A stretch of DNA of 64,000 bases from Halovulum dunhuangense (lineage in GTDB: Bacteria; Pseudomonadota; Alphaproteobacteria; Rhodobacterales; Rhodobacteraceae): contig NZ_JABFBC010000002.1 of the NCBI RefSeq assembly GCF_013093415.1, forward strand, positions 830,531 to 894,530, read 5' to 3'. The notes below the pieces were generated by a model. It did not search any database. It was given only the letters and a program-made list of their open reading frames with translations, and had not been told where the DNA came from. This document shows positions 1 through 10,992 of the stretch, piece by piece; the first letter of the stretch is position 1; every line of letters begins with the position of its first letter. The position numbers and the translations under genes are program-made.

Positions 1-1304
<1,304 letters not shown>

Positions 1305-1308
<4 letters not shown>

Positions 1309-2411
1309 GCAGCCCTCCCCATCGGATCCGCCTGAGCGCCTTCGGGGGCGACGCGCCAGTCGTCGGCATAGACGTTGATCGAACCGGGCGCGAAGCTGAT
1401 CCGGTTCATGTCCGGCGACAGGCTTTCGCCCTCGCCGGCGATGATGTTGATTTCGGTGCCGAAGAAATCGGCGCGCACGATCTTGTGCCGCCCCACATCC
1501 TCGACCCGGCGCACGCGCACGGGCATCCCTGCCGGATCGGCTGTCAGCCGGACATATTCGGGCCGCACGCCGATCTGCACCCGCCCCGACAGCGGACGGT
1601 ATCCGGCGCCCAGATCGATGGCGCAGCCCTCGACATGGGCGGTACGCCCGTCGACCCGCGCATCGAGCAGGTTCATCCCCGGCGAACCGATGAAATAGCC
1701 CACGAAGGTGTGCTCCGGCCGCTCGAACAGCTCCTGCGGGGTGCCCATCTGCACCACGCGCCCGTCATACATCACCACCACCTTGTCGGCGAAGGTCAGC
1801 GCCTCGGTCTGGTCGTGGGTCACATAGATCATCGTGTGGCCGAACTCGCGATGCAGCGACTTCAGCTGGGTGCGCAGCTCCCACTTCATGTGCGGGTCGA
1901 TCACCGTCAGCGGCTCGTCGAAGAGGATCGCGTTCACGTCCTCGCGCACCATGCCACGGCCAAGGCTGATCTTCTGCTTGGCGTCGGCGGTCAGGCCGCG
2001 CGCCTTGCGGTCGAGCATCGCCTCCATGCCGATCATCTGGGCGATCTGCTGCACGCGGGACGCGACATAGGCCGGGTCGGACCCGCGGTTCTTCAGCGGA
2101 AAGGCCAGGTTCTCGCGCACGGTCATGGTGTCGTAGACGACCGGGAACTGGAACACCTGCGCGATGTTGCGCTCGGCCGTGGGCGCGGCTGTCACATCGT
2201 TGTCGTTGAACAGGATGCGCCCCTGAGACGGGTGCAGCAGGCCCGAGATGATGTTCAGCAGCGTGGACTTGCCACAACCGGACGAGCCCAGAAGCGCGTA
2301 GGCGCTGCCATCCTCCCAGTCGTGGTTCAATTCCTTCAGCGCGAAATCATCCTCGCCCTTGGGGTTCGGCAGGTAGGAATGCGCCAGGTTGTCGAGCGTG
2401 ATCTTTGCCAT
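1305..2411 (-). CDS. glpT: Glycerol ABC transporter ATPase with degenerate signature motif
   Basis: A 368-residue nucleotide-binding subunit. Walker A is GSSGCGKST (residues 42-50), the Q-loop is near 87, Walker B is AILFDEP (161-167) and the H-loop histidine is H199 (YVTHDQTEA). The ABC signature LSGGQ is replaced by LTADAKQK (140-147), so this subunit cannot supply a normal signature to its partner. The C-terminal part (from about 250) is a TOBE/OB-like domain as in MalK-type ATPases. I chose ATG 2411 because it aligns with the ABC fold; the open frame runs further upstream without similarity. It lies 11 bases after the other ATPase gene. Confidence 0.9.
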
Positions 2412-2422
2412 GGTCCCCTCCC

Positions 2423-3511
<1,089 letters not shown>

Positions 3512-3531
3512 CCGCTTTCCTCCGACTTCTG

Positions 3532-5133
3532 TTATTCCGCCGCCTGGGCAGCAAAGCGGTCGCGCCGCTCTGCCATCCATGCGTCGAGTCGTTCTGTTTC
3601 CTCGGCCGTCAGGCGCAGCCCCAGCTTGGAGCGGCGCCAGACAACATCAGCCGCCGTGCGCGCGTATTCGCGGGTCATCAGCCACGCCACCTCGGCCGCG
3701 GTCAGCGTCGCGCCGAAGGATTGGCCCAGATCGGCGGCGGTCCGGGCATCGCCCAGGATCTGCCGCGCCTCGGTGCCGTAGGCGCGAACCAGCCGCAGGG
3801 CCCAGAAATGCGACAGAAACGGATAGTCGCGCTTCAGCCCCTCGGTCAGGCTGCCCACCTCGTTGACCGCGAAATCGCCCCCCGGCAGGGTGACGCCGGC
3901 GGTCCAGGGCCCCTTTGCCGCCGGGAAGAAAGGCGTCAGCTTTTCCAGCGCGGCCTCGGCCAGGCGGCGATATGTGGTGATCTTGCCGCCGAAGATGTTC
4001 AGCAGCGGCGCGCCGCTGCTGTCTTCAACCTTGAGCACATAGTCGCGGGTCGCGGCGGTCGCGGATTTCGCGCCGTCATTGTAGAGCGGCCGCACCCCGG
4101 AATAGGTCCAGACGATATCCTCGCGCGTCACCGGCTTCTCGAAATACTTCGAGGCGAAGGCGCACAGGTAATCCTTTTCATCGTCGGTGCAGACCGCCTC
4201 GGACGGGTTGCCCTCGTAGTCGCCGTCGGTGGTGCCGATCAGGGTGTAATCCGTCTCGTAGGGGATGGCGAAGATGATCCGCCCGTCCTCTCCCTGGAAG
4301 AAGTAGCACTTGTCGTGGTCGAACAGCTTGTGCGTCACGATATGGCTGCCGCGCACAAGTCGCACCCCTTCCGAGGAGTTGATGCGCACGGTGTTGTGGA
4401 TCACGTCGCCCGCCCAGGGCCCGCCGGCATTCACCAGCGCGCGGGCGTGGAACACCTGGCTTTCGCCGCTGTCCGCATCTCGGGTGACGATCTTCCAGAG
4501 ATCGCCCTCGCGCTCGGCGCTCTGGACGCGGGTGCGGGTCATGATCCGCGCGCCCCGCGCCTCGGCGTCACGCGCGTTCAGCACCACGAGGCGCGAGTCC
4601 TCGACCCAGCAGTCGGAATATTCGAACGCCTTCTCGAAACGCTTCTGCAGCGGCTTGCCGGCCGGATCCCGGCGCAGGTCAAGCGTCCGCGTCCCCGGAA
4701 GGATCTTTCGTCCGCCCAGGTTGTCGTACATGAACAGCCCCAGCCGGATCAGCCAGGCAGGGCGGCGGCCCTTCATCCAGGGCATCAGCAGCGTCAGCAG
4801 TTTCGAGGTCGGCGTCTCGCCCTCGAAGCGCATGTCCTTGTGGTAGGGCAGCACGAAGCGCATCGGCCAGCTGATATGCGGCATGGCGCGCAGCAGCGTC
4901 TCGCGCTCGATCAGCGCCTCGCGCACCAGGCGCACCTCGAAATACTCGAGATAGCGAAGCCCGCCATGAAACAGCTTGGTCGACGCGGACGAGGTCGCGG
5001 AGGCAAGGTCGTTCATCTCGGCCAGCGCCACGCTCAGGCCGCGCCCCGCGGCGTCACGCGCTATGCCGCATCCGTTGATGCCGCCACCGATGATGAAAAG
5101 GTCGTGGATCTTGCGATCCTGCACCTGCGCCAT
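3532..5133 (-). CDS. glpD: Glycerol-3-phosphate dehydrogenase, FAD-dependent aerobic type
   Basis: It oxidises sn-glycerol 3-phosphate to dihydroxyacetone phosphate at the membrane and passes electrons to quinone. The protein has 533 residues, near the usual GlpD length. An FAD-binding dinucleotide fold is at the N-terminus (IIGGGINGCGIARDAAGRG, about residues 14-32). Characteristic GlpD segments are SSASTKLFHGGLRYLEY (48-64), the central GRIIFAIPYETDYTLIGTTD and YSGVRPLYNDG; a C-terminal DAO_C domain follows. The start is ATG 5133 with GGGAGGGG upstream. It is the first gene of the minus-strand glycerol operon, divergent from glpR. No glpK or glpF is seen; they may lie outside the window. 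Confidence 0.95.
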   Translation of the reverse strand: MAQVQDRKIHDLFIIGGGINGCGIARDAAGRGLSVALAEMNDLASATSSASTKLFHGGLRYLEYFEVRLVREALIERETLLRAMPHISWPMRFVLPYHKDMRFEGETPTSKLLTLLMPWMKGRRPAWLIRLGLFMYDNLGGRKILPGTRTLDLRRDPAGKPLQKRFEKAFEYSDCWVEDSRLVVLNARDAEARGARIMTRTRVQSAEREGDLWKIVTRDADSGESQVFHARALVNAGGPWAGDVIHNTVRINSSEGVRLVRGSHIVTHKLFDHDKCYFFQGEDGRIIFAIPYETDYTLIGTTDGDYEGNPSEAVCTDDEKDYLCAFASKYFEKPVTREDIVWTYSGVRPLYNDGAKSATAATRDYVLKVEDSSGAPLLNIFGGKITTYRRLAEAALEKLTPFFPAAKGPWTAGVTLPGGDFAVNEVGSLTEGLKRDYPFLSHFWALRLVRAYGTEARQILGDARTAADLGQSFGATLTAAEVAWLMTREYARTAADVVWRRSKLGLRLTAEETERLDAWMAERRDRFAAQAAE

Positions 5134-5403
5134 GGCAGATCCCCTCCCTTTTTCGCTTCGTTTTCGTCAATAGGCCCAAACGGCGGCGTTATGTCAACAC
5201 TTCTTTTCGCAAATGTTCGTTTTTCAATTTCGTGACAACCCGCACCCGGCGGTGCCTCATGTCCGAAGGACCGCACTCCCGCGAGCCCTGCCACCAGGCG
5301 TCGCGCACCCGGGATCGGCGGAAAAAAGCTTTCCTTTCGTTTCGCCAATACCATAGAAATTGCGAACAGTTCCGAATTCCCATGCGTCCGGAGGCGCCGT
5401 TCC
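5134..5403. promoter_or_regulatory. Divergent glpD / glpR control region with repeated TTTCG motifs
   Basis: The intergenic region between glpD (minus) and glpR (plus) contains repeated half-sites: TTTCGCTTCGTTTTCG at 5151-5166, TTTTCGCAAATGTTCG at 5204-5219 followed by TTTTTCAATTTCG to 5232, and CTTTCGTTTCGCC at 5334-5346. DeoR-family GlpR operators in proteobacteria are built on TTCG-rich half-sites, so these are reasonable GlpR-binding candidates. The positions are read directly; the function is inferred. Confidence 0.5.
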
Positions 5404-6162
5404 GTGGCACTCAGTTTCCGCCAGTCCGAGATCATCGAGATCGCCAAGGCCGAGGGAAAGGTCGTGGTCGAGGATCTCGCCCAGCGCTTCAACGTGACGC
5501 TTCAGACGATCCGCCGCGACCTGACCGAGCTTGCCGCGATGGGCAAGCTGGATCGGGTGCATGGCGGCGCGATGCTGGCCTCGGGCGTGACCAACATCGA
5601 ATACGAATCGCGCCGCGGACTTCATTCGGACGCCAAGGAAAAGATCGCCCGCGCCTGCGCCGACCGCATCCCCGATGACAGTTCGCTGTTCCTGAACATC
5701 GGCACCACGACCGAGGCGGTGGCCCGCGCGCTTCTGGGCCATCGCAACCTGATGGTGGTCACGAACAACATCAACGTGGCGAACACCCTGATGGGTAACC
5801 CGGAATGCGAAGTCATCGTTGCGGGCGGGCAGTTGCGCCGATCCGATGGCGGCCTTGTCGGCGACGTGACCGCCGACATGGTGCGCCAGTTCAAGGTGGA
5901 CTTCGCGGTGATCGGCGCCTCGGCGCTGGACGAGGATGGCGACCTGCTGGATTTCGACTACCGCGAGGTGCGGGTCAGCCAGGCCATCATCCGCCAGGCG
6001 CGGCGCACGATCCTGGTCGCCGACAGCTCGAAGTTCACCCGCAGCGCGCCGGTGCGCATCGGATCGCTGAACGAGATCGACAGTTTCATCACCGAGGCGG
6101 AGCCCCCGGAAAAGGTCCGCCAGCTGTGTCGCACCGGCGGAACCGAGATCGTGATCGCCTGA
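5404..6162 (+). CDS. glpR: DeoR-family glycerol-3-phosphate regulon repressor
   Basis: A 252-residue repressor with the DeoR N-terminal HTH (RQSEIIEIAKAEGKVVVEDLAQRFNVTLQTIRRDLTEL, about residues 6-44), followed by the family motif LDRVHGGA. The C-terminal DeoRC sugar-phosphate sensor contains the phosphate-binding stretch FLNIGTTTEAVA and the SKF segment VADSSKF. The start is GTG 5404 with GGAGG 8-12 bases upstream; no better in-frame ATG exists. It is divergent from glpD, so it probably controls the glycerol operon and itself, with glycerol 3-phosphate as inducer by analogy. It ends exactly where the convergent TSUP gene ends. Confidence 0.9.
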   Translation: MALSFRQSEIIEIAKAEGKVVVEDLAQRFNVTLQTIRRDLTELAAMGKLDRVHGGAMLASGVTNIEYESRRGLHSDAKEKIARACADRIPDDSSLFLNIGTTTEAVARALLGHRNLMVVTNNINVANTLMGNPECEVIVAGGQLRRSDGGLVGDVTADMVRQFKVDFAVIGASALDEDGDLLDFDYREVRVSQAIIRQARRTILVADSSKFTRSAPVRIGSLNEIDSFITEAEPPEKVRQLCRTGGTEIVIA

Positions 6163-6921
6163 TCAGTCCGCCGCGACCAGGTCGCTGATACCGGCCCAGA
6201 TCAGCCTTGCGGCAAGGATCAGCAGCACCGCGTTCAGCATCCGCAGGAACCACTCGTTGGTGATCCGCGTGAGTGCGAAGCGCCCGGTCCAGGTGCCGAA
6301 CAGCCCGGCCACGATCATCGCCACGACAAATGGCAGCCAGGGCCCGAAGGCGAAGCCGAGGATGCCGAAAACCACCACCTTCAGCAGGTGCTGCGCGGTC
6401 ATCAGCGTGGCGTGGGTCGCCACATGGGCGTGCCGCTCAAGCTTGAAGGACTTGGTGAAGGCGGCCACGAACAGCCCGGTCGCCCCGAAGAACATCGTCA
6501 GGAAACTGGAGATCGCCCCCGTGAGCGCGCCCCAGCGGCGCATCAGCTCCGGCGCGCGGCCGAACACCGACCACACGATGAAGCAGCCCACCCCGATCTG
6601 CACGAAGGCCGGCGGAAAGGTCACGACCAGCATGCCCCCGAGCGCCGCGCCGATCACCGAGCCGACAAGAAAGGCCGGGGCGGCCGGCCAATGAACCTCG
6701 CGCAGCATCATCAGCATCCGCCCCATGTTGGAGCCGACCTGGATCACGCCATGGACCGGGATAAGCGCCGCCGGCGGCACGAGGCTGGCCATCACCGCCA
6801 GAAGCAGACCGCCGCCCCCGATCCCGAAGGCGACGGTGATGAACGACGCGACGAAGCTGGCGAACATCAGGCCCCAGAACAGGCCCACGCCCATGTCGGG
6901 CGGCAGCAGCGCCTCGATCAT
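6163..6921 (-). CDS. TSUP-family anion exporter (TauE/SafE type)
   Basis: A 252-residue membrane protein of the TauE/SafE (TSUP) family, with about eight hydrophobic segments. It shows the repeated glycine-rich motif FGIGGGGLLL near residues 32-41 and a second half-repeat around FFGATGLFVAAF. Family members move sulfite, sulfonates, thiosulfate or other organic anions. ATG 6921 overlaps the stop of the upstream dehydrogenase (ATGA) and was preferred to a GTG four codons earlier. It is the last gene of the minus-strand run that begins with the small ORF at 9828, so it may export an acid made by that pathway. The substrate cannot be read from sequence. Confidence 0.85.
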   Translation of the reverse strand: MIEALLPPDMGVGLFWGLMFASFVASFITVAFGIGGGGLLLAVMASLVPPAALIPVHGVIQVGSNMGRMLMMLREVHWPAAPAFLVGSVIGAALGGMLVVTFPPAFVQIGVGCFIVWSVFGRAPELMRRWGALTGAISSFLTMFFGATGLFVAAFTKSFKLERHAHVATHATLMTAQHLLKVVVFGILGFAFGPWLPFVVAMIVAGLFGTWTGRFALTRITNEWFLRMLNAVLLILAARLIWAGISDLVAAD

Positions 6922-7898
6922 TCGCCCTTCCACGCCTCCGGGTTGGCCATGTGGATCGGCGCGCCCTCGGCATAGGCGTTGATCTGGTCGTAGATGTCGG
7001 CGAACTGCACGTCGAGTTCATCCTCGGTGACGTAGCCGATATGCGGCGTGGCGATCACCCGGGGATGGGTCAGCATCCGGTCGTTGGGGTTGTGCAGGGG
7101 CTCCACGTCGAACACGTCCACCGCCGCCGTACCCGGCCGCCCGGCATCCAGCGCGGCCAGCAGCGCGCCCTGCTCCACCAGCCCGGACCGCGACGTGTTG
7201 ATAAAGGTCGCGTGCGGCTGCATGGCCATCAGGTCTGCAAGCGTGATCATGCCCTTCGTCTCGGGCTTCAGCCGGACATGGACGGTGACGAAATCCGACT
7301 GGGCAAAGAACGCCTCGCGGCTTTCGGCCACGGTCTCGCCCGCGGCCAGCGCCCGCTCGCGCCCGGCGTCCGAGGCCCACCACACCACCTTCATCCCGAA
7401 GGCGCGGCCGAATTCGGCGACCTGGTTTCCGATCCGTCCGAAGCCATAGACGCCCAGCGTCCGGCCATGCAGGCTCTTGCCCACGCCCGCCTGCCAGGTG
7501 CCCGCCCGGAGCGAGGCCATCTGCGTCGGCAACTGCCGGGCTGAGGCAAGGATCAGCGCCCATGTCAGTTCCGCCGCCGCGGTCGAGGGGGCATCGCCCG
7601 AATGCATGTTGGAACTCAGCACCACGCCATGATCGGTGCAGGCGGGCACGTCCACATGGGGATAGACGCTGCGCTGGCTGATCAGTTTCAGCTTCGGCAG
7701 CCGCTCCAGCAGGGCGCGGGTGATCGGCGTCCGCTCGCGGAACAGGACCAGCGCCTCGGCCTCGGCCAGACGCTCGGCCAGGACGTCCACGTCCTCGACA
7801 TGGTCGTTCCAGACGGTCACGTCATGGCCCTGAAGCCGAGCAAAGCTGGGCAGCGTGCGCAGCGTGTCGAACCAGTCGTCGAGAATGTGAACCTTCAT
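6918..7898 (-). CDS. D-isomer-specific 2-hydroxyacid dehydrogenase family protein
   Basis: A 326-residue NAD(P)-dependent oxidoreductase of the D-2-hydroxyacid dehydrogenase family. The Rossmann motif is YGFGRIGNQVAEFGRAFGM (about 151-169). The segment NTSRSGLVEQGAL (234-246) is the usual substrate-arginine region. E266 (in DVFDVEP) and H286 (in TPHIGYVTEDEL) fit the catalytic Glu/His pair. Such enzymes interconvert 2-oxo and 2-hydroxy acids. It sits 22 bases after the TPP-enzyme gene and overlaps the TSUP gene by four bases. A joint role in reducing a 2-oxo acid, or in oxidising a hydroxy acid before decarboxylation, is plausible but unproven. Confidence 0.88.
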   Translation of the reverse strand: MKVHILDDWFDTLRTLPSFARLQGHDVTVWNDHVEDVDVLAERLAEAEALVLFRERTPITRALLERLPKLKLISQRSVYPHVDVPACTDHGVVLSSNMHSGDAPSTAAAELTWALILASARQLPTQMASLRAGTWQAGVGKSLHGRTLGVYGFGRIGNQVAEFGRAFGMKVVWWASDAGRERALAAGETVAESREAFFAQSDFVTVHVRLKPETKGMITLADLMAMQPHATFINTSRSGLVEQGALLAALDAGRPGTAAVDVFDVEPLHNPNDRMLTHPRVIATPHIGYVTEDELDVQFADIYDQINAYAEGAPIHMANPEAWKGE

Positions 7899-7920
7899 GT
7901 GTTGGCCCCTTCTTGGCTTG

Positions 7921-9585
7921 TCAGTGCGCCTTGGGCGGATGCGCCCGGCGGATCACCGGCGAGACGACGATGTCCGAGACATGGAAGTCCCAGATCGCCG
8001 CGCCGCCGCGTTTCGAGAATGCGTCGACCATGCCCGGCAGGTCGCCCAGGTCGCTGACCACCGCACCCTCCAGCCCGAAGCCGCGCGCGATGGCCCCGAA
8101 GTCGGGCCGCCCGAAAACCGCACCGGCGTCGGTCAGCCCCTCGGAGCGCAGCTTGTGGATCTCGGACCCGTAGGCGCCGTCGTTCATCACGCAGATCAGG
8201 ATGTTCATGCCGTGGCGGCGGATCGTCTCCAGCTCCTGGATGTGCATCATCAGGCTGCCGTCGCCGTCGAACAGCACCACGGTGTTGTCCGGGCGCGCCC
8301 TTGCCACGCCCATCGCGTAGGAAATCCCGTTCCCGATCGCGCCGAACTCGCGGATCGTGTGGAAATGCTCGACCGGGCGCTTCGGCATGTGCGCGAAGAA
8401 GTACGAGCAGTGGCCCGAGGAGTTCACCATCTCCCAGCCCAAAGGCAGGGCCGCGTCGAGCGCCGTCACCACGTCGCGCGGGTCGTGCAGACCGGGCTGG
8501 CGCTGGAACGGCGTGCTGTCGGCGGGCGCGGTGGCGATACGTTCGGCCAACCCGGCGCTGCGCCACGCGGGGGCATCGGCCCCCCTTGCGCCCAGCGCCG
8601 CCAGCAGCGCCTCGGCCCCCAGCCGCGCATCGGCGCGGACATGGGCATGGGCGGCGATCCGGCCCTGGCTGACGGCAACCGGCGCCATGTCGATCTGCAA
8701 CACCTGCGCATCGGGAAACAGCTTGCCCCCGTCCGCATTGTGATGGGTCAGGCTGGCGCCGACCGCGATCACAAGATCCGCCTCGGCGAAGCATTCGCGG
8801 GCCGTCTCGGTCGAAAAGCCGCCAGCGATGCCGATGCAATGGGGATCGTCATGGAACAGCCCGCGCGCAGGCAACGTGGTGGACAGAAGCCCGCCCAGCC
8901 GCTCGGCAATCGCCCGGCAGGCAGGCCCCGCGCCTGCGCGCACCGCGCCGAGCCCCGCCATGACGACGACCTTTCGCGCACCCAGCGCAAGTTCCGCCGC
9001 ACGCGCCACATCGTCCGGGTTCGCCGGCACCGGCCCCAGCTTCGGCATGATCTTGTGCGAGGGCGCGGGCAGCCTTGCCGCCTCGGGCCAGGGCTTGTCC
9101 TGCAGGTCGAACGGCACGCCCAGCACCACGGGGCGCTGTTCGGTCCGCGCCTGGAGGAAGGCATCGCGGATCTGCAGCGGCAGCCGCTCCAGGTGGTGGC
9201 AGGCGTGATAGGCCGCCCCCGTCGCGGTCACGAAGGGCGCCTGGTCGATCGCCTGGTTGTACCAGTTCGATTTCAGCGGGCTTTCCCCGGCAAAGATCAC
9301 CAGCGGCACGCGCGCGCGCACCGCGGCGGGCAACGCCGTGGTGATCTGCGTCAGACCGGGCCCGCAGGTCACGGTCGCAACGCCCACCTCGCCATTGGCG
9401 CGGGCATGAGCGGTCGCCGCCGCGACCGCGCAATGCTCGTGCCGGACATGGACGAAATCCGTTCCCATGCCGGCCAGCGCCGTGGCCCAGTTCATGTTGG
9501 CGTCGCCCAGCAGGGCATAGCATGTAGCCACACCCTCCTGCCGGAACGCGGCAGCCAGGGTCTCATAGGTCTTGGGGGCGGTCAT
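7921..9585 (-). CDS. Thiamine-diphosphate-dependent enzyme, acetolactate synthase-like
   Basis: A 554-residue three-domain TPP enzyme. The N-terminal Pyr domain carries the likely activating glutamate in VRHEHCAVAAATAHAR (about residue 51) and the segment CGPGLTQITTAL. A central TPP_M domain follows (DLVIAVGASLTHHNADG). The C-terminal PP domain holds the Mg/TPP motif GDGSLMMHIQELETIRRHGMNILICVMNDGAYGSE. Relatives include acetolactate synthase, glyoxylate carboligase and 2-oxo acid decarboxylases. There is no regulatory small subunit nearby, so a catabolic decarboxylase or carboligase is likelier than anabolic IlvB. ATG 9585 was chosen; a frame extension of eight codons upstream overlaps its Shine-Dalgarno. 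Confidence 0.87.
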   Translation of the reverse strand: MTAPKTYETLAAAFRQEGVATCYALLGDANMNWATALAGMGTDFVHVRHEHCAVAAATAHARANGEVGVATVTCGPGLTQITTALPAAVRARVPLVIFAGESPLKSNWYNQAIDQAPFVTATGAAYHACHHLERLPLQIRDAFLQARTEQRPVVLGVPFDLQDKPWPEAARLPAPSHKIMPKLGPVPANPDDVARAAELALGARKVVVMAGLGAVRAGAGPACRAIAERLGGLLSTTLPARGLFHDDPHCIGIAGGFSTETARECFAEADLVIAVGASLTHHNADGGKLFPDAQVLQIDMAPVAVSQGRIAAHAHVRADARLGAEALLAALGARGADAPAWRSAGLAERIATAPADSTPFQRQPGLHDPRDVVTALDAALPLGWEMVNSSGHCSYFFAHMPKRPVEHFHTIREFGAIGNGISYAMGVARARPDNTVVLFDGDGSLMMHIQELETIRRHGMNILICVMNDGAYGSEIHKLRSEGLTDAGAVFGRPDFGAIARGFGLEGAVVSDLGDLPGMVDAFSKRGGAAIWDFHVSDIVVSPVIRRAHPPKAH

Positions 9586-9615
9586 GCCGTCCTGCACTCC
9601 TTCTGGCAAAGCGCC

Positions 9616-9828
9616 TCAGCCCGGATGGCGCGAGGTCGGCACGAATACCGACCTCTCGAGAACCGCCAGCGCCGTCTCGAGACGACGGCGCAGGTCCAGC
9701 AGGTGATTGAACTGCGCGTCGCAGCCCGAGATCGGCCGCGGGTAGTCCACGATCTCGCGCAGAACCTGCTGACGGGCGTCCTCAACCGCGTCGCGGGCCG
9801 GGCAGAGATAGTCATCCAGTCGTTTCAT
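9616..9828 (-). CDS. Small hypothetical protein, 70 aa
   Basis: A short ORF of 70 codons, MKRLDDYLCPARDAVEDARQ..., with GGGAG eight to ten bases before its ATG. It is predicted to be mainly helical and charged (REIVDYPRPI, LLDLRRRLETALAVLERS), with two cysteines and no membrane segment. It lies 31 bases upstream of the TPP-enzyme gene on the same strand and directly downstream of a 26-bp palindrome. This suggests it is the first gene of that operon. I recognise no family. It could be a small accessory subunit or a chance ORF; the ribosome site and position favour a real gene. Confidence 0.5.
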   Translation of the reverse strand: MKRLDDYLCPARDAVEDARQQVLREIVDYPRPISGCDAQFNHLLDLRRRLETALAVLERSVFVPTSRHPG

Positions 9829-9840
9829 CGATGCGACTCC

Positions 9841-9866
9841 CTATCGTATACCACGGCATACAATAG
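9841..9866. promoter_or_regulatory. 26-bp palindrome, candidate operator of the GntR regulator
   Basis: An inverted repeat with 12-base arms, CTATCGTATACC and GGCATACAATAG, separated by AC. The arms are complementary at 10 of 12 positions (consensus CTATYGTATRCC). It lies 13 bases upstream of the small ORF start at 9828. It shares the core GTATAC and a flanking ATACAAT with the palindrome at 14404-14429 in front of the GntR gene. Binding by that regulator is an inference. Confidence 0.5.
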
Positions 9867-9882
9867 CTTGGATCCACACCGA

Positions 9883-10977
9883 TCAAAAGCCCTTCCAGAC
9901 GCTGGGCGGAACCATCAGCTCGCCCCGTGCGATCAGCCGCGCGGTACGGATCAGCCCGGCCGAGCGCAGCTGGAACCCGTTCTCGTCGTCCACGCTGTAA
10001 TCGACGGTCACCAGGATCTCGCCGGCCGGATGCTCGATCCGCATCAGCGCGGGCGAACCGTCCACCTGGCCGACCAGCCCATCCGCCACGGTTCCCGGCG
10101 TCAGCGCGCAGGACGCAAGGCACTGCGATCCGGTCACGGCCATGGTGGGATGGCAGGTCCAGGGCATGAAATAGCGCGCGCTGATCGTGCCGCCGTGGCG
10201 CGCGGGCGACAGAAGCCCGATCTTGGGCGTCACCGACTTGGTGACGTCGCCCAGTCCCATCCGGCGCCCGGCCTCGATCCGGATCGGCTCCACCCGCTCG
10301 AAGAAGGCGCGGTTGGCGTCCAGTTCGGCCGCCGTCTCGTAACCGGTCAGCCCGAAGGCATCGGCACGGGCGATCATCATCGGCATGGCGACATCCATGC
10401 AGGTGACCTCGATCCCGTCGATGACGTCGCGCAGGTTGCCGGTGGGCAGCAGCGACCCGCAGGACGAGCCCACCACGTCGAGGAAGTTCAGCCCCACCGG
10501 CGCCGAGGCGCCCGGCACGCCGTCGATCGAGGCGTCGCCCTCGTATTCCACCTTGCCACCGGGCGTCTGCACGATCGCCTCGACCCGGGCGCCGGTGTTG
10601 ACCGCCTTGATCCGGACGCGGGTCACGTCACCGGTCGCAGGCATCAGCCCCATCTCGATGGCGGCCGGCCCGACCCCGGTCAGCATGTTGCCGCAGGTCG
10701 GACGATAATCGACCATCCGCTCGGTCACACCGACCTGTGCGAAGAAATAGTCGATGTCGCATTCCGGATCCTCGGACTTCGACAGCATCGCGACCTTGGT
10801 GGTCACGTCGATGCCGCCGCCGATGCCGTCGATGTTGCGCGAATGGCCGGCCCCCACGACCGTCATCAGCACCTCGGACAGGGTGTCCCGATCCTCGGGC
10901 AGATCCTTGCGGTTGAAGTAGGGGCCGCGAGAGCTGCCGCCGCGATAGAACAGGTAGGGGATTGCAGTCTGGGTCAT
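9883..10977 (-). CDS. PrpF-family isomerase (4-oxalomesaconate tautomerase / aconitate isomerase-like)
   Basis: A 364-residue member of the PrpF family, which has a diaminopimelate-epimerase-like fold with two similar halves. Typical motifs are FYRGGSSRG (10-18), a variant of RGGTSKG, and the active-site region RPTCGNMLTGVGP (92-104) with C95. SSCGSLLPTGN supplies the second-half cysteine. PrpF proteins shift double bonds in unsaturated tricarboxylates, as in trans-aconitate isomerisation or 4-oxalomesaconate tautomerisation. It lies just after the fused TctA-TctB permease on the same strand. Together with TcuA/TcuB nearby, this suggests an aconitate-type substrate. A second paralogue is at 20842-21891. 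Confidence 0.87.
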   Translation of the reverse strand: MTQTAIPYLFYRGGSSRGPYFNRKDLPEDRDTLSEVLMTVVGAGHSRNIDGIGGGIDVTTKVAMLSKSEDPECDIDYFFAQVGVTERMVDYRPTCGNMLTGVGPAAIEMGLMPATGDVTRVRIKAVNTGARVEAIVQTPGGKVEYEGDASIDGVPGASAPVGLNFLDVVGSSCGSLLPTGNLRDVIDGIEVTCMDVAMPMMIARADAFGLTGYETAAELDANRAFFERVEPIRIEAGRRMGLGDVTKSVTPKIGLLSPARHGGTISARYFMPWTCHPTMAVTGSQCLASCALTPGTVADGLVGQVDGSPALMRIEHPAGEILVTVDYSVDDENGFQLRSAGLIRTARLIARGELMVPPSVWKGF

Positions 10978-10992
10978 TTTTCTTTCTTGCCG

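Noticed and set aside
7921..9585. Naming the TPP enzyme IlvB or Xsc
   Set aside because: There is no small subunit and no phosphate acetyltransferase nearby. The motifs fit the wider family only, so a specific name is not justified.
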